Below are positions 41,405 through 52,399 of a DNA stretch of 64,000 nt, in pieces. The position numbers were made by a program, and so were the translations under genes. The notes below the pieces were generated by a model that did not search any database, was not told the origin of the DNA, and saw only the letters and a list, made by a program, of their open reading frames with translations. The stretch is from contig NZ_JAODUA010000005.1 in NCBI RefSeq assembly GCF_025399895.1, positions 354,231 through 418,230 on the forward strand, written 5' to 3'. This stretch comes from Streptomyces sp. ASQP_92 (GTDB lineage: Bacteria > Actinomycetota > Actinomycetes > Streptomycetales > Streptomycetaceae). Position 1 is the stretch's first letter, and every line of letters starts with the position of its first letter.

Positions 41405-43575
41405 GCAAGCTGCCCGAGCCGCAGGCTCCGGACCTGGCGCCGGACAGCCCCGAGGACCGGCTCAGACGGTTCGCGACGATCTGGGGCCGGGCCATCTTCC
41501 CGGTGACCGCGACCTCGCTGACCCGGCCCGAGTTCGAACAGCACCTGGTGCCGCTGGCCCGCCGGCTCATCCACGCCCTGCACGGGCGGCACTTCGACCC
41601 CGCGCCCGCCCAGGAGGTCGGCGCCGATCTGGTGGCCGTGCACTGCACCGACCCGGACGCCCTGAGCCGCACCCTCGGCGTGGTCGAGTCCTATCTCGTC
41701 CTGTACTGCGGTGCGGGCGACGAGCTGGCGCCCGAGGAGGCGCGGGCCCGCTGCGCCCGGCTCCAGCACGCCCTGGCGGCCGGATTCGCCGCGGCCCTGC
41801 GCGAACGCACCCGTTCAGAGCAGGAGGCCATCGCCCGCTCCGCGATGTCGGCGCGCACCGCGGCCCTGGACGCCCTGCACGCCACCGAGACCCGGTTCCG
41901 CGCGGTCTTCGAGGGCGCCGCGATCGGGATCGGCATCGCCGACCTCGAAGGCCGGGTCCTGGAGGTCAACGAGACGCTCACCCGGATGTTCGGCGGCATC
42001 GAGGGCCAGCTCCGCAGCCGCAACGTCAGCGAGTGGGTGCACCCCGAGGACGCCCCGCAGGTCTGGCGCCTGTACGAGGAGCTCGTGCGGGGCGACCGGG
42101 ACCACTACCGCGTCGAGAAGCCTTACTACCGCGGCGACGGCACCGTGCTGTGGACCAACCTCACCGTCTCGCTGCTGCGCGACGCCGAGGGCCGGCCGCA
42201 GTACCAGCTCGCGCTGATGGAGGACACCACCGAGCGCCGGCTGCTCAATCTGCGGCTGCGCTACGAGGCCACCCACGACGCGCTCACCGGGCTGCCCAAT
42301 CGCACCCTGTTCTTCGAGCGCCTGGAAAAGGCGCTCGCACCGGGCGACGGCAAGCGGTTCGGGCTCTGCTACCTGGACCTCGACGGCTTCAAGGCGGTCA
42401 ACGACAGCCTCGGCCACTCGGCGGGCGACCGGCTCCTGGTGGAGGTCGCCGACCGGCTCCAGAGCTGCGCGACGGGGCCCGGCGAGATGGTGGCCCGGCT
42501 CGGGGGCGACGAGTTCGTGGCGCTCACCACCGGACCGGACACCGCGTTCGAGGCGGACGAGCTGGCCGCGCGCATCCTCAACACCCTGGCCACCCCGATC
42601 CGCATCGAGGGCCGTGAGCTGACCGTGCGCGGTTCGATCGGTGTCGTCGAGGGCCCGGCGGGCGAGCGCAGCGCCGCCGAAGTGCTGCGCAGCGCCGACA
42701 TCACGATGTACCGGGCCAAGTCGGCGGGCGGCAACCGTTTCCAGTTCGCGGACGCCGAGGCGGACGCGCGCGCCATCACCCGGCACGGGCTCACCAACGC
42801 GCTGCCCGCCGCCCTGGAGCGCGGCGAGTTCTTCATCGAGTACCAGCCGCTGGTGCATCTCGGCGACGGCAGTGTGCACGGCGCCGAGGCCCTGGTGCGC
42901 TGGTCGCATCCGCAGCACGGGGTGCTCGGGCCCGACCGCTTCATCCCGCTCGCCGAGCACACCGGGCTCATCGTGCCGCTCGGGCGCTGGGTGATGCAGG
43001 AGTCCGTACGCCAGGCGCGCGCCTGGCAGGAGGCACACCCCGCCGCCACCGACGGGGGCCCGCTGCGCATCAACGTGAACCTGTCGCCGACCCAGCTCTA
43101 CCACCCGGGTCTGGTCGCCGACACCGTCGAGATGCTGGAGCGCACCGGACTCTCTCCCGGCGCGCTCTGCCTGGAGGTCACCGAGTCCGCGCTGATAGGC
43201 GCCGACGACGACCTGCTCAAGCCGCTGCGCCAGCTCGCCGAGATGGGCGTCGACATCGCCCTGGACGACTTCGGCACGGGCTATTCCAACCTCGCCAATC
43301 TGCGCCGGCTCCCGGTGAGCGTGCTCAAGCTGGACCGGTCCTTCACCCAGTCCATGCAGCAGCTCCCCGCCGACCCGGTGGACATCAAGATCGTCGAGGG
43401 GATCGTGTCGCTCGCGCACAGCCTCTCCCTCGCGGTCACCGTGGAGGGCGTGGAGACGGGTGCCCAGGCCGAGCAACTGAAGGAACTGGGCTGCGACACG
43501 GCTCAGGGCTGGTACTACGCCCGCCCCGGCGCCCCCGACCGCATCCACTCCCTGGCGCTGGTGGACGCGGTGTGA
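41401..43575 (+). CDS. rmdA: PAS-GGDEF-EAL c-di-GMP turnover protein (RmdA-like)
   Basis: A 724-residue soluble protein. Residues 20-150 form a helical N-terminal region (LTRPEFEQHLVPLARRLIH...), 160-270 a PAS domain (FRAVFEGAAIGIGIADLEGR), about 285-445 a GGDEF domain with intact motif G368-G369-D370-E371-F372, and about 465-715 an EAL domain with E496-A497-L498 in AEALVRW plus the DDFGTGYSN loop. Both active sites look complete, so it could make and degrade c-di-GMP; the S. coelicolor RmdA is reported as a phosphodiesterase. The GTG overlaps the methyltransferase stop. It ends convergently with the lysR gene. Confidence 0.9.
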   Translation: MSKLPEPQAPDLAPDSPEDRLRRFATIWGRAIFPVTATSLTRPEFEQHLVPLARRLIHALHGRHFDPAPAQEVGADLVAVHCTDPDALSRTLGVVESYLVLYCGAGDELAPEEARARCARLQHALAAGFAAALRERTRSEQEAIARSAMSARTAALDALHATETRFRAVFEGAAIGIGIADLEGRVLEVNETLTRMFGGIEGQLRSRNVSEWVHPEDAPQVWRLYEELVRGDRDHYRVEKPYYRGDGTVLWTNLTVSLLRDAEGRPQYQLALMEDTTERRLLNLRLRYEATHDALTGLPNRTLFFERLEKALAPGDGKRFGLCYLDLDGFKAVNDSLGHSAGDRLLVEVADRLQSCATGPGEMVARLGGDEFVALTTGPDTAFEADELAARILNTLATPIRIEGRELTVRGSIGVVEGPAGERSAAEVLRSADITMYRAKSAGGNRFQFADAEADARAITRHGLTNALPAALERGEFFIEYQPLVHLGDGSVHGAEALVRWSHPQHGVLGPDRFIPLAEHTGLIVPLGRWVMQESVRQARAWQEAHPAATDGGPLRINVNLSPTQLYHPGLVADTVEMLERTGLSPGALCLEVTESALIGADDDLLKPLRQLAEMGVDIALDDFGTGYSNLANLRRLPVSVLKLDRSFTQSMQQLPADPVDIKIVEGIVSLAHSLSLAVTVEGVETGAQAEQLKELGCDTAQGWYYARPGAPDRIHSLALVDAV

Positions 43576-43577
43576 CC

Positions 43578-44492
43578 TCAGGGGGCGGCGCTGCCCCCGG
43601 CGCGCCGCCCCGTCCCGATGTTGAGCAGAACCTGCTGCAACTCCCGTGCCGCGCGCGGCGGATCGACGTCGCTGCGGTGGGCCAGGGCAATCGTGCGGCG
43701 CAGGCCGGGCCGGGCCAGCGGGGTCACCCGCAGGTCCCCGGCCCGCGCCGCCACCATGCTCGGCACCACGGCGATCCCGAGCCCGGCCCGCACGAAGCCG
43801 AGCACCGCGTCCATCTCGCCGCCCTCCACGGTGAAGGTGGGCTCGAAGCCCTCGGCCCGGCACGCGGCCACCGTCAGCTCCCGCAGGTCGTAGCCGTGCC
43901 GGAACATCACCAGGGGCGCCTCGCGCAGCTCCGCGATCCGCACCGCGGCGCCCGCGCCGGGCGGCGCCTCGGCGGGCGAGGAGACCACCACCAGGTCCTC
44001 CTGGAGCAGCTCGACCGTGGTGAGGACGGGGGAGCCGGCCGGGAGCGGCAGCACGATGAGCGCCAAGTCCAGTGCCCCGCGCGCCAGTTCACGTACGAGA
44101 TCGTGCGAGCCGCCCTCCTCGATGAGGAGCTGGATGCCGGGGTGGCGGTCGTGGAAGGCGCGCAGCACATCCGGCAGCAGGCCCGTGCACAGACTGGGCG
44201 TGGCCCCGAGCCGCACCCGGCCGCGCCGGAGCTGGGCCAGCTCCTGGACCTCGATGCGGGCGGTGTCCGCGTCCGCCAGGATGCGCCGGGCCAGCGGAAG
44301 CAGCGCCTCGCCCGCGTCGGTGAGCGCGATGTTGCCCCGGGCGCGGCTGAACAACTCGGCGCCCAGCTCGTTCTCCAGCGCCTTGATCTGCTGGGAGAGC
44401 GAGGGCTGCGAGACGTGGACGCGCTCGGCGGCCCGGGTGAAGTGCCGGGTCTCGGCGACCGCCACGAAGTAGAGGAGCTGCTGGAACTGCAT
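43578..44492 (-). CDS. LysR-family regulator divergent from sdhCAB
   Basis: A 304-residue LTTR. The winged HTH is at residues 2-60 (FTRAAERVHVSQPSLSQQIKALENELGAELFSR), followed by the two-lobed co-inducer domain (about 88-295; FGVEGGEM region and VVPSMVAARAGDL). The ATG at 44492 starts MQFQQLLYFVAVAE; the longer frame upstream is not LysR-like. It is divergent from sdhC with a T-N11-A box in the 94-bp spacer, so it probably regulates sdhCAB and itself; the effector is unknown. Confidence 0.92.
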   Translation of the reverse strand: MQFQQLLYFVAVAETRHFTRAAERVHVSQPSLSQQIKALENELGAELFSRARGNIALTDAGEALLPLARRILADADTARIEVQELAQLRRGRVRLGATPSLCTGLLPDVLRAFHDRHPGIQLLIEEGGSHDLVRELARGALDLALIVLPLPAGSPVLTTVELLQEDLVVVSSPAEAPPGAGAAVRIAELREAPLVMFRHGYDLRELTVAACRAEGFEPTFTVEGGEMDAVLGFVRAGLGIAVVPSMVAARAGDLRVTPLARPGLRRTIALAHRSDVDPPRAARELQQVLLNIGTGRRAGGSAAP

Positions 44493-44512
44493 ACCCCCCA
44501 CGATAAGGCACG

Positions 44513-44527
44513 ATAGGTCATCGCTAT
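44513..44527. promoter_or_regulatory. LysR-type T-N11-A box between lysR and sdhC
   Basis: ATAG-GTCATCG-CTAT is a perfect 4-base inverted repeat containing T-N11-A, the classic LTTR site, 20 bases from the lysR start and 60 from sdhC. TTGGAC (44549-44554) and TCTAGC (44572-44577), 17 bases apart, could be the sdhC promoter. Confidence 0.65.
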
Positions 44528-44586
44528 GAAGATGAGCCGAACCATGTCTTGGACCTCTCGGGTCGTTCGCCTCTAGCGTCGAAAAC

Positions 44587-45291
44587 ATGGCTCTGGCACC
44601 GCGGACGGACAAACGGCCGTCCATGACCCGCACCCTCTGGGACTCGACCGTCGGCAAGAAGACGGTCATGGCCGTGAGCGGCCTGATCATGCTGTCCTAC
44701 CTGGTCGTCCACATGATGGGCAACCTGAAGATCTTCTTCGGGGCCGGCCAGTTCGACTCCTACGCCCACTGGCTGCGGACGATCGGAGAGCCCTTCCTGC
44801 ACTACGAGTGGGCGCTCTGGCTGATCCGGGTGGTGCTGGTGGCCGCCGTGGTGGGTCACGCCGTCTGCGCGTACCAGCTCAGCCGCCGCGACCTGCGGGC
44901 CAGGCCCAGCGGCTACGTCCACAAGCGGGCCCGGGCGAGCTACGCGACCCGCACGATGCGCTGGGGCGGTGTCATCCTCGCCCTGTTCATCGTCTGGCAC
45001 ATCCTGGACCTGACGACCGGCACCGTGCACTCCGGCTTCCGGCCCGGCCACCCCTACCAGAACGTCGTGGACACCTTCTCCACCTGGTACGGCAACACCA
45101 TCTACATCGTGGCGATGGCCGCGCTCGCCCTGCACGTCCGGCACGGGTTCTGGAGCGCCGCGCAGACCCTGGGCGTCGGCAACGCCGCCCGGGACCGGGT
45201 GCTGAAGGCGCTCGCCACCCTCCTCGCGCTGCTGCTGTTCGCCGGATTCGTCGCCGTACCCGTCGCCGTGATGACCGAAGTGGTGAGCTGA
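44587..45291 (+). CDS. sdhC: Succinate dehydrogenase cytochrome b subunit
   Basis: A 234-residue b558-type membrane anchor of complex II with five membrane helices (the B. subtilis-like one-subunit anchor). His residues for heme are in LVVHMMGNLK, GHAVCAYQL, VWHILDL and LHVRHGFW. It binds quinone and holds SdhA/SdhB at the membrane. The gene is first in sdhCAB; the next ATG is one base after its stop. The ATG at 44587 is close to the inferred transcription start and may be nearly leaderless. Confidence 0.93.
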   Translation: MALAPRTDKRPSMTRTLWDSTVGKKTVMAVSGLIMLSYLVVHMMGNLKIFFGAGQFDSYAHWLRTIGEPFLHYEWALWLIRVVLVAAVVGHAVCAYQLSRRDLRARPSGYVHKRARASYATRTMRWGGVILALFIVWHILDLTTGTVHSGFRPGHPYQNVVDTFSTWYGNTIYIVAMAALALHVRHGFWSAAQTLGVGNAARDRVLKALATLLALLLFAGFVAVPVAVMTEVVS

Positions 45292-45292
45292 C

Positions 45293-47274
<1,982 letters not shown>

Positions 47275-47278
<4 letters not shown>

Positions 47279-48030
47279 GGCTCACCCTGCGCGTCTGGCG
47301 CCAGAAGAACGCCAACTCGCCCGGCGCGATGGCGACTTACGACCTCGACGACATCTCGACGGACATGTCCTTCCTCGAAATGCTCGACACCCTGAACGAG
47401 GAACTGACCCTCCGGGGCGAGGAGCCGGTCGCCTTCGACCACGACTGCCGCGAGGGCATCTGCGGCGCCTGCTCACTCGTCATCAACGGCGACGCCCACG
47501 GCCCCGAGCGGACCACCGCCTGCCAACTGCACATGCGGTCGTTCCGCGACGGCGACACCATCGACGTCGAGCCCTGGCGCGCCTCGGCGTTCCCGGTGGT
47601 CAAGGACCTCGTGGTGGACCGCTCGGCCTTCGACCGGATCATCCAGGCCGGCGGCTACGTCAGCGTGCCCACCGGCGCCGCCCCCGAGGCGCACGCCACC
47701 CCGGTGCCCAAGCCCGACGCGGACTTCGCCTTCGAGCACGCCGAGTGCATCGGCTGCGGCGCCTGCGTGGCGGCCTGCCCCAACGGCTCGGCGATGCTGT
47801 TCACCTCGGCGAAGATCAACCATCTGAACGTGCTGCCGCAGGGCGCGCCCGAGCGCGAGACGCGGGTCCTGGGCATGGTGGGACAGATGGACGCCGAGGG
47901 CTTCGGCGGCTGCACCCTGACCGGGGAGTGCGCGACGGCCTGCCCCAAGGGCATTCCGCTCCCCTCGATCGCGGCCATGAACAAGGAGTGGCTGCGGGCG
48001 ACGCGGAAGGCGCGGAAGGCCGGCCGCTGA
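47275..48030 (+). CDS. sdhB: Succinate dehydrogenase iron-sulfur subunit
   Basis: A 251-residue ferredoxin-type subunit. The [2Fe-2S] ligands are in CREGICGACSL and the following TTACQLH; the C-terminal domain has CIGCGACVAACPNG and CTLTGECATACPKG, binding the [4Fe-4S] and [3Fe-4S] clusters. It passes electrons from SdhA to the quinone site. The ATG overlaps the sdhA stop; a hairpin terminator follows 16 bases past the stop. Confidence 0.95.
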
Positions 48031-48046
48031 GGGGTCCCGGCGCGAA

Positions 48047-48077
48047 GACGCGCCCCCGGTGTCCCCGGGGGCGCGTC
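48047..48077. terminator. Hairpin terminator between sdhB and chitinase genes
   Basis: GACGCGCCCCCGG (48047-48059) pairs perfectly with CCGGGGGCGCGTC (48065-48077), loop TGTCC. It lies between convergent genes and probably serves both. Confidence 0.8.
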
Positions 48078-48118
48078 CGCAGGCTCAACTCACGCGCAGG
48101 ACAGGGTGGTTGACCGGA

Positions 48119-49867
48119 TCAGGCGACGGACAGATCGTCCCCGTACACCGCGCCCTGTCCGTACCAGCCGTGCAGATAGACGGTGACGGTCCCGGAGGCG
48201 CCGGTCGTGAACGGCACGGTCAGCTTGGACCAGCCGCTGGAATTGGCCCAGGTGCTGGCGGTGGCGCCGCCCCGCACGCCGAGGTAGGCGTAGCTGCCCT
48301 GCACCCAACCGCTGAGCGTGTACTGGGTGTTGGGGGTGAGAGTGAGCGTCTGCGCGCACTCGCCTGTCTGCGCGGAGGTGGGCGCGGTCTTCAGGGCGTG
48401 GGAGCCGCCGTGCACCGGGCTCGCCACCACGGCGGCGCCGCTGTCGCACGTCCACGGGGAGAGCGAGCCGCTTTCGAAGCCGCCGTTGACCAGCGCGCCG
48501 GTGTTGCCGCCGGGGCCCGACACGGTGAGCGTGAAGGTCGTCGAATGGGTCAGCGTGCCCGCGGTGCCGGTGACGGTGATCGGGTACGTTCCGGGCGCGG
48601 CCGAGGCCGACGCGGTGACCGTGAGCTGGGCCGAGGCGCCCGCGGTGACCGAGCCCGGGCTGAGCGTGGCGCTCACCCCGGCGGGTGCGCCGGTGGCGGT
48701 CAGCGCCAGCGGCTTGGCGGCGCCGGAGGTCACGGCGGTGTTCACCGTGGCGGTCGTGGAGCCGCCGGGCGCGACGGAGGCCGAGCCGGGCGTGACGGCC
48801 ACCGAGAAGTCGTCCTGGACGGGCCCGCCACCCCCGGTGAAGGGCTCGAAGGTGTGGCTGAAGTACCACGGGTCCTGGGCGATGCCGGAGCAGCCGTCCT
48901 GACCGCCGGTGCCGGGGCAGCCTCCGTTGTCACGCTGGAGGGCCCAGAACGAGAGGGTGTTGATCCCCTTGGCGGTGGCCCAGTTGTAGACGGCGGTGGC
49001 GTCCGCCGTGGTGAACGTCTCGGCCGGCCCGTAGTCGTCGATGCCGGGCATCTCGGTGATGCCGACCATGCCCCACAGCTGCGCCGGAGTGCGGCCCGGA
49101 TAAAGGGAGTTGAGCTGGTTGTAGAGACCGGTGGCCGCGGTCTGGGTGTCGTTGGCCATGTTGTGCGTGGCGCCGTCGTAGTAGTCGAAGGTCATGAGGT
49201 TCACGACGTCGACCTTGGCGCCGTACTTGACCGCGCTCCTGAGCACCGCGAGCCCGCTGTCGGCGAGGCCGCTCGTGGTGGTGGGCAGGGTGTAGGAGAT
49301 CTGCACCGACCGGCCGTTGGCGGCCGCCCAGTCCTGCACCTTCTTGATCGCCTGGTTGCGGCGGTCGATGCCCGCCTTGTTGGTCAGCGAGTTGTCCTCG
49401 ATGTCCATGTCGAGCCGGGAGAGGTCATAGGTGGTGATGACCTTCTCGTACGCGGCGGCTATCGAGTCCACGCTGGTGCAGCTGTCGGCGATCTCGGTGC
49501 CGCCGTTGTCGGCCGCGTACCCGCCGAACGACGGGATGACGTCGCCGCCGCGCGAGCGGATGGTGGAGATGTCCGCGCCGAACACGGACGACGCGATGGG
49601 CTGGCTGGTCGACCCGTTCCAGTACGGGGTGCAGGACCCCTTGGTGTCGGCCTGCACGAACGCCATCGTCAGGTACTTGGCGCCCGACTTCTGCGCGAGA
49701 TCGGCCGGGCTGTCGGAGGAGTACGCCTCGAAGTACGGCGCGAAGACATGGGCGGGCAGCGGCGTCGCGGCGTGCGCCGCACCGCCGGCCCCGATGACGA
49801 GGCCGGCGGACGCGGCGACGGTACTGAGGCTGGCGAGCAGGGCGCGGACGGATCTCGGGCGTCTCAT
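48119..49867 (-). CDS. Secreted GH18 chitinase with Ig-like and carbohydrate-binding modules
   Basis: A 582-residue enzyme. A signal peptide (to about residue 34, GAAHAATP) precedes a GH18 catalytic domain (about 35-345) with the DxxDxDxE motif as LDMDIED (catalytic Glu) and the downstream LMTFDYYDG and SFWALQRDN segments. An Ig-like domain (about 360-455, VTPGSASVAPGGST) and a C-terminal beta-sandwich carbohydrate-binding domain (about 460-582, NGGFESGSLSPWTCD) follow. It should degrade chitin outside the cell. The ATG at 49867 starts the signal peptide. The promoter carries DasR-like repeats. Confidence 0.93.
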   Translation of the reverse strand: MRRPRSVRALLASLSTVAASAGLVIGAGGAAHAATPLPAHVFAPYFEAYSSDSPADLAQKSGAKYLTMAFVQADTKGSCTPYWNGSTSQPIASSVFGADISTIRSRGGDVIPSFGGYAADNGGTEIADSCTSVDSIAAAYEKVITTYDLSRLDMDIEDNSLTNKAGIDRRNQAIKKVQDWAAANGRSVQISYTLPTTTSGLADSGLAVLRSAVKYGAKVDVVNLMTFDYYDGATHNMANDTQTAATGLYNQLNSLYPGRTPAQLWGMVGITEMPGIDDYGPAETFTTADATAVYNWATAKGINTLSFWALQRDNGGCPGTGGQDGCSGIAQDPWYFSHTFEPFTGGGGPVQDDFSVAVTPGSASVAPGGSTTATVNTAVTSGAAKPLALTATGAPAGVSATLSPGSVTAGASAQLTVTASASAAPGTYPITVTGTAGTLTHSTTFTLTVSGPGGNTGALVNGGFESGSLSPWTCDSGAAVVASPVHGGSHALKTAPTSAQTGECAQTLTLTPNTQYTLSGWVQGSYAYLGVRGGATASTWANSSGWSKLTVPFTTGASGTVTVYLHGWYGQGAVYGDDLSVA

Positions 49868-49913
49868 CGGGGCTCTCCGACGGGGGTGAGAGAAGGGTGC
49901 GGACGCCCCATGA

Positions 49914-49950
49914 TTGGTCTGGACCAACGACCGGTCAAGGGTCTAGGCCA
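49914..49950 (-). promoter_or_regulatory. DasR-like operator repeats upstream of the chitinase
   Basis: TTGGTC-TG-GACCAA at 49914-49927 is a near-perfect palindrome, and GGGTCTAGGCCA at 49939-49950 is a second partial copy 24 bases away. On the chitinase strand they read TGGTCCAGACCA and TGGCCTAGACCC, matching the repeated 12-base elements known from Streptomyces chitinase promoters and the DasR dre site (TGGTCTAGACCA core). Confidence 0.7.
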
Positions 49951-50021
49951 ATTCATTCCGCGCGCTTTGCCTTATGGGTCAACTGACCTGCGGCGCAAGG
50001 GAGTCGGAGAGTTCGTCTTGC

Positions 50022-52364
50022 TCAGCCCCCCGCCAGAACCTTCGCCAGATACGGGGCCGTGCGGCCCGTTCCGGAGGCGGCGATCTCGGTCGGCGGGCCC
50101 GCGGCCACCACCTGGCCGCCCTCGTCGCCGCCGCCCGGGCCGAGGTCGAGCATCCAGTCGGCGCCCGCCACCACGCTCATGTCGTGCTCCACCACGACCA
50201 CCGAGTGGCCCGCGTCGACCAGGCCGTGCAGCTGGCGCAGCAGGATCTCGACGTCGGCCGGGTGCAGGCCCGTCGTCGGCTCGTCCAGGACGTACAGGGT
50301 TTGCTCGCGGCGAAGGCGCTGCAACTCCGTGGCCAGTTTGATGCGTTGGGCCTCGCCGCCCGACAGCTCGGTGGCCGGCTGGCCCAGGCGCAGATAGCCG
50401 AGGCCCACGTCGAGGAGGGTGCCCAGGCTGCGGGCGGCGGCGGGGGTCTGCGCGAAGAACTCGGCCGCCGCCTCCACCGTGAGGTCGAGCACCTCGGCGA
50501 TGGTGCGGCCCCGGTGGGTCACCTCCAGCGTCTCGGGGTTGTAGCGCGCGCCGTGGCAGTCCGGGCAGGGCGCGTAGGTGCTGGGCAGGAAGAGCAGCTC
50601 GACCGAGACGAACCCCTCGCCCTGGCAGGTTTCGCACCGCCCGCCCGTCACGTTGAAGGAGAATCGGCCCGCCTTGTAGCCGCGTGCCTTCGCCTCGTCG
50701 GTCTCGGCGAACAGTTTGCGTACGACGTCGAAGAGGCCGGTGTACGTCGCCAGGTTGGAGCGCGGAGTGCGGCCGATCGGTTTCTGATCCACCCTCACCA
50801 GGCGCCCCACGCCCGGGAGTTGGTCGGTCAGCGCGTCCACGAGGGTGGACTTGCCCGAGCCCGAGACACCCGTCACCGCCGTGAACACGCCGAGCGGGAA
50901 CGCCGCGTCCACACCGCGCAGATTGTGCCGCCGTACCCCGGTCAGCTCCAGCCATCCGCGCGGCTCGCGGACGGTGCGGCGCGGGGCGGGGGAGCGGTCG
51001 AACAGGAAGCGGCGCGTCGCCGAGTCCTCGACCCGGGAGAGGTCGGCGGGCGGTCCGCTGTGCAGCACCCGGCCGCCGTGCTCGCCGGCCAGCGGGCCCA
51101 CGTCGACCAGCCAGTCCGCGCGCCGGACCACTTCCAGCTGGTGCTCGACCACGAACACCGAATTGCCCGCCGCCTTCAGCCGGTCGAGCACGGTGAGCAG
51201 CGCCTCGGTGTCGGCGGGATGCAGGCCCGCCGAAGGCTCGTCCAGGACGTACACCACGCCGAAGAGCCCGGAGCGCAACTGGGTTGCCAGGCGCAGGCGT
51301 TGGAGCTCGCCCGCCGAGAGGGTCGGCGCGGACCGGTCCAGGCTCAGATAGCCGAGACCCAGCTCGACGACCGGGGCGATGCGGGAGAGCAGGTCGGCGG
51401 TGAGGGTGTCCGCGGTCGTTCCGCCGTCCGCCGCGGCGAGCAGCGCCGCGAGCGCGGTGAGCGGAAGGGAGACGAGCTCGGCGATCGTACGGCCCGAGAA
51501 GGTGACGGCGAGCGCCTCCGGGCGCAGCCGGCTGCCGCCGCAGACCGGGCAGGGGGCCGAGGTCAAGAACCGCTCGGCCTTCGCTCGCAGCGTCTGGCTC
51601 CGGCTCTCCGCGAACGTCTTCATCACATAGCGCCGAGCGCTGAAGTACGTTCCCTGGTAAGGCCGTTGGATGCGGTCGGCGTCGCGCACCGGGTGCACGG
51701 TCACCACGGGCTGCTCGTCCGTGAACAGGATCCACTCCCGGTCCTTCGGGTCGAGCTCCCGCCAGGGCCGGTCCACGTCGTACCCGAGCGCGTCGAGCAC
51801 GTCCCGGAGGTTCTTGCCCTGCCAGGCGCCCGGCCACGCCGCGATCGCGCCCTCGCGGATCGACAGCGAGGGATCGGGGACCAGCAGCTCCTCGCTGGTG
51901 CGGTGGACGCGGCCGAGCCCCTGGCACTCGGGGCAGGCGCCGACCGCCGTGTTGGGCGAGAACGAGTCCGAGTCGAGGCGCTCGGCGCCTGCCGGATAGT
52001 CGCCGGCCCGTGAGAACAGCATCCGCAGCGAGTTGGAGAGCGTGGTCACCGTGCCGACCGACGAACGCGAGGAGGGCGTGGAGCGCCGCTGCTCCAGGGA
52101 GACCGCGGGCGGCAGCCCGGTGATCTCACCGACCGCGGGCGCCCCCACCTGGTGGATCAGCCGGCGCGCATACGGCGCGACCGACTCGAAGTAGCGGCGC
52201 TGCGCCTCGGCGTAGATCGTGCCGAAGGCGAGCGAGGACTTCCCCGACCCGGAGACGCCGGTGAACACGGCGAGGCAGTCGCGCGGAATGTCGACGTCCA
52301 CCCCGCGCAGATTGTGCTCGCGGGCGCCACGGACACGGACGTACGGATCAGTGGGGCTTTGCAT
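50022..52364 (-). CDS. Short UvrA-like (UvrA2-type) ABC ATPase
   Basis: A 780-residue excinuclease-like protein, shorter than UvrA (about 950). It has two ATPase halves: Walker A GVSGSGKSSLAFG and GVSGSGKSTLVDA, signature motifs LSAGELQRLRLA and LSGGEAQRIKLA, and Walker B VYVLDEPSAGLHP and LYVLDEPTTGLHP. Zinc motifs CPECQGLG, CPVCGGSR and CETCQGEG/CPDCHGAR are present. The UvrB-binding region is reduced, as in UvrA2 proteins that confer resistance to DNA-intercalating drugs. It is alone, 32 bp upstream of the LLM oxidoreductase stop. Confidence 0.9.
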   Translation of the reverse strand: MQSPTDPYVRVRGAREHNLRGVDVDIPRDCLAVFTGVSGSGKSSLAFGTIYAEAQRRYFESVAPYARRLIHQVGAPAVGEITGLPPAVSLEQRRSTPSSRSSVGTVTTLSNSLRMLFSRAGDYPAGAERLDSDSFSPNTAVGACPECQGLGRVHRTSEELLVPDPSLSIREGAIAAWPGAWQGKNLRDVLDALGYDVDRPWRELDPKDREWILFTDEQPVVTVHPVRDADRIQRPYQGTYFSARRYVMKTFAESRSQTLRAKAERFLTSAPCPVCGGSRLRPEALAVTFSGRTIAELVSLPLTALAALLAAADGGTTADTLTADLLSRIAPVVELGLGYLSLDRSAPTLSAGELQRLRLATQLRSGLFGVVYVLDEPSAGLHPADTEALLTVLDRLKAAGNSVFVVEHQLEVVRRADWLVDVGPLAGEHGGRVLHSGPPADLSRVEDSATRRFLFDRSPAPRRTVREPRGWLELTGVRRHNLRGVDAAFPLGVFTAVTGVSGSGKSTLVDALTDQLPGVGRLVRVDQKPIGRTPRSNLATYTGLFDVVRKLFAETDEAKARGYKAGRFSFNVTGGRCETCQGEGFVSVELLFLPSTYAPCPDCHGARYNPETLEVTHRGRTIAEVLDLTVEAAAEFFAQTPAAARSLGTLLDVGLGYLRLGQPATELSGGEAQRIKLATELQRLRREQTLYVLDEPTTGLHPADVEILLRQLHGLVDAGHSVVVVEHDMSVVAGADWMLDLGPGGGDEGGQVVAAGPPTEIAASGTGRTAPYLAKVLAGG

Positions 52365-52399
52365 ACCGGAATCCTACGGCGGAGACGCATCGGTGCTCT

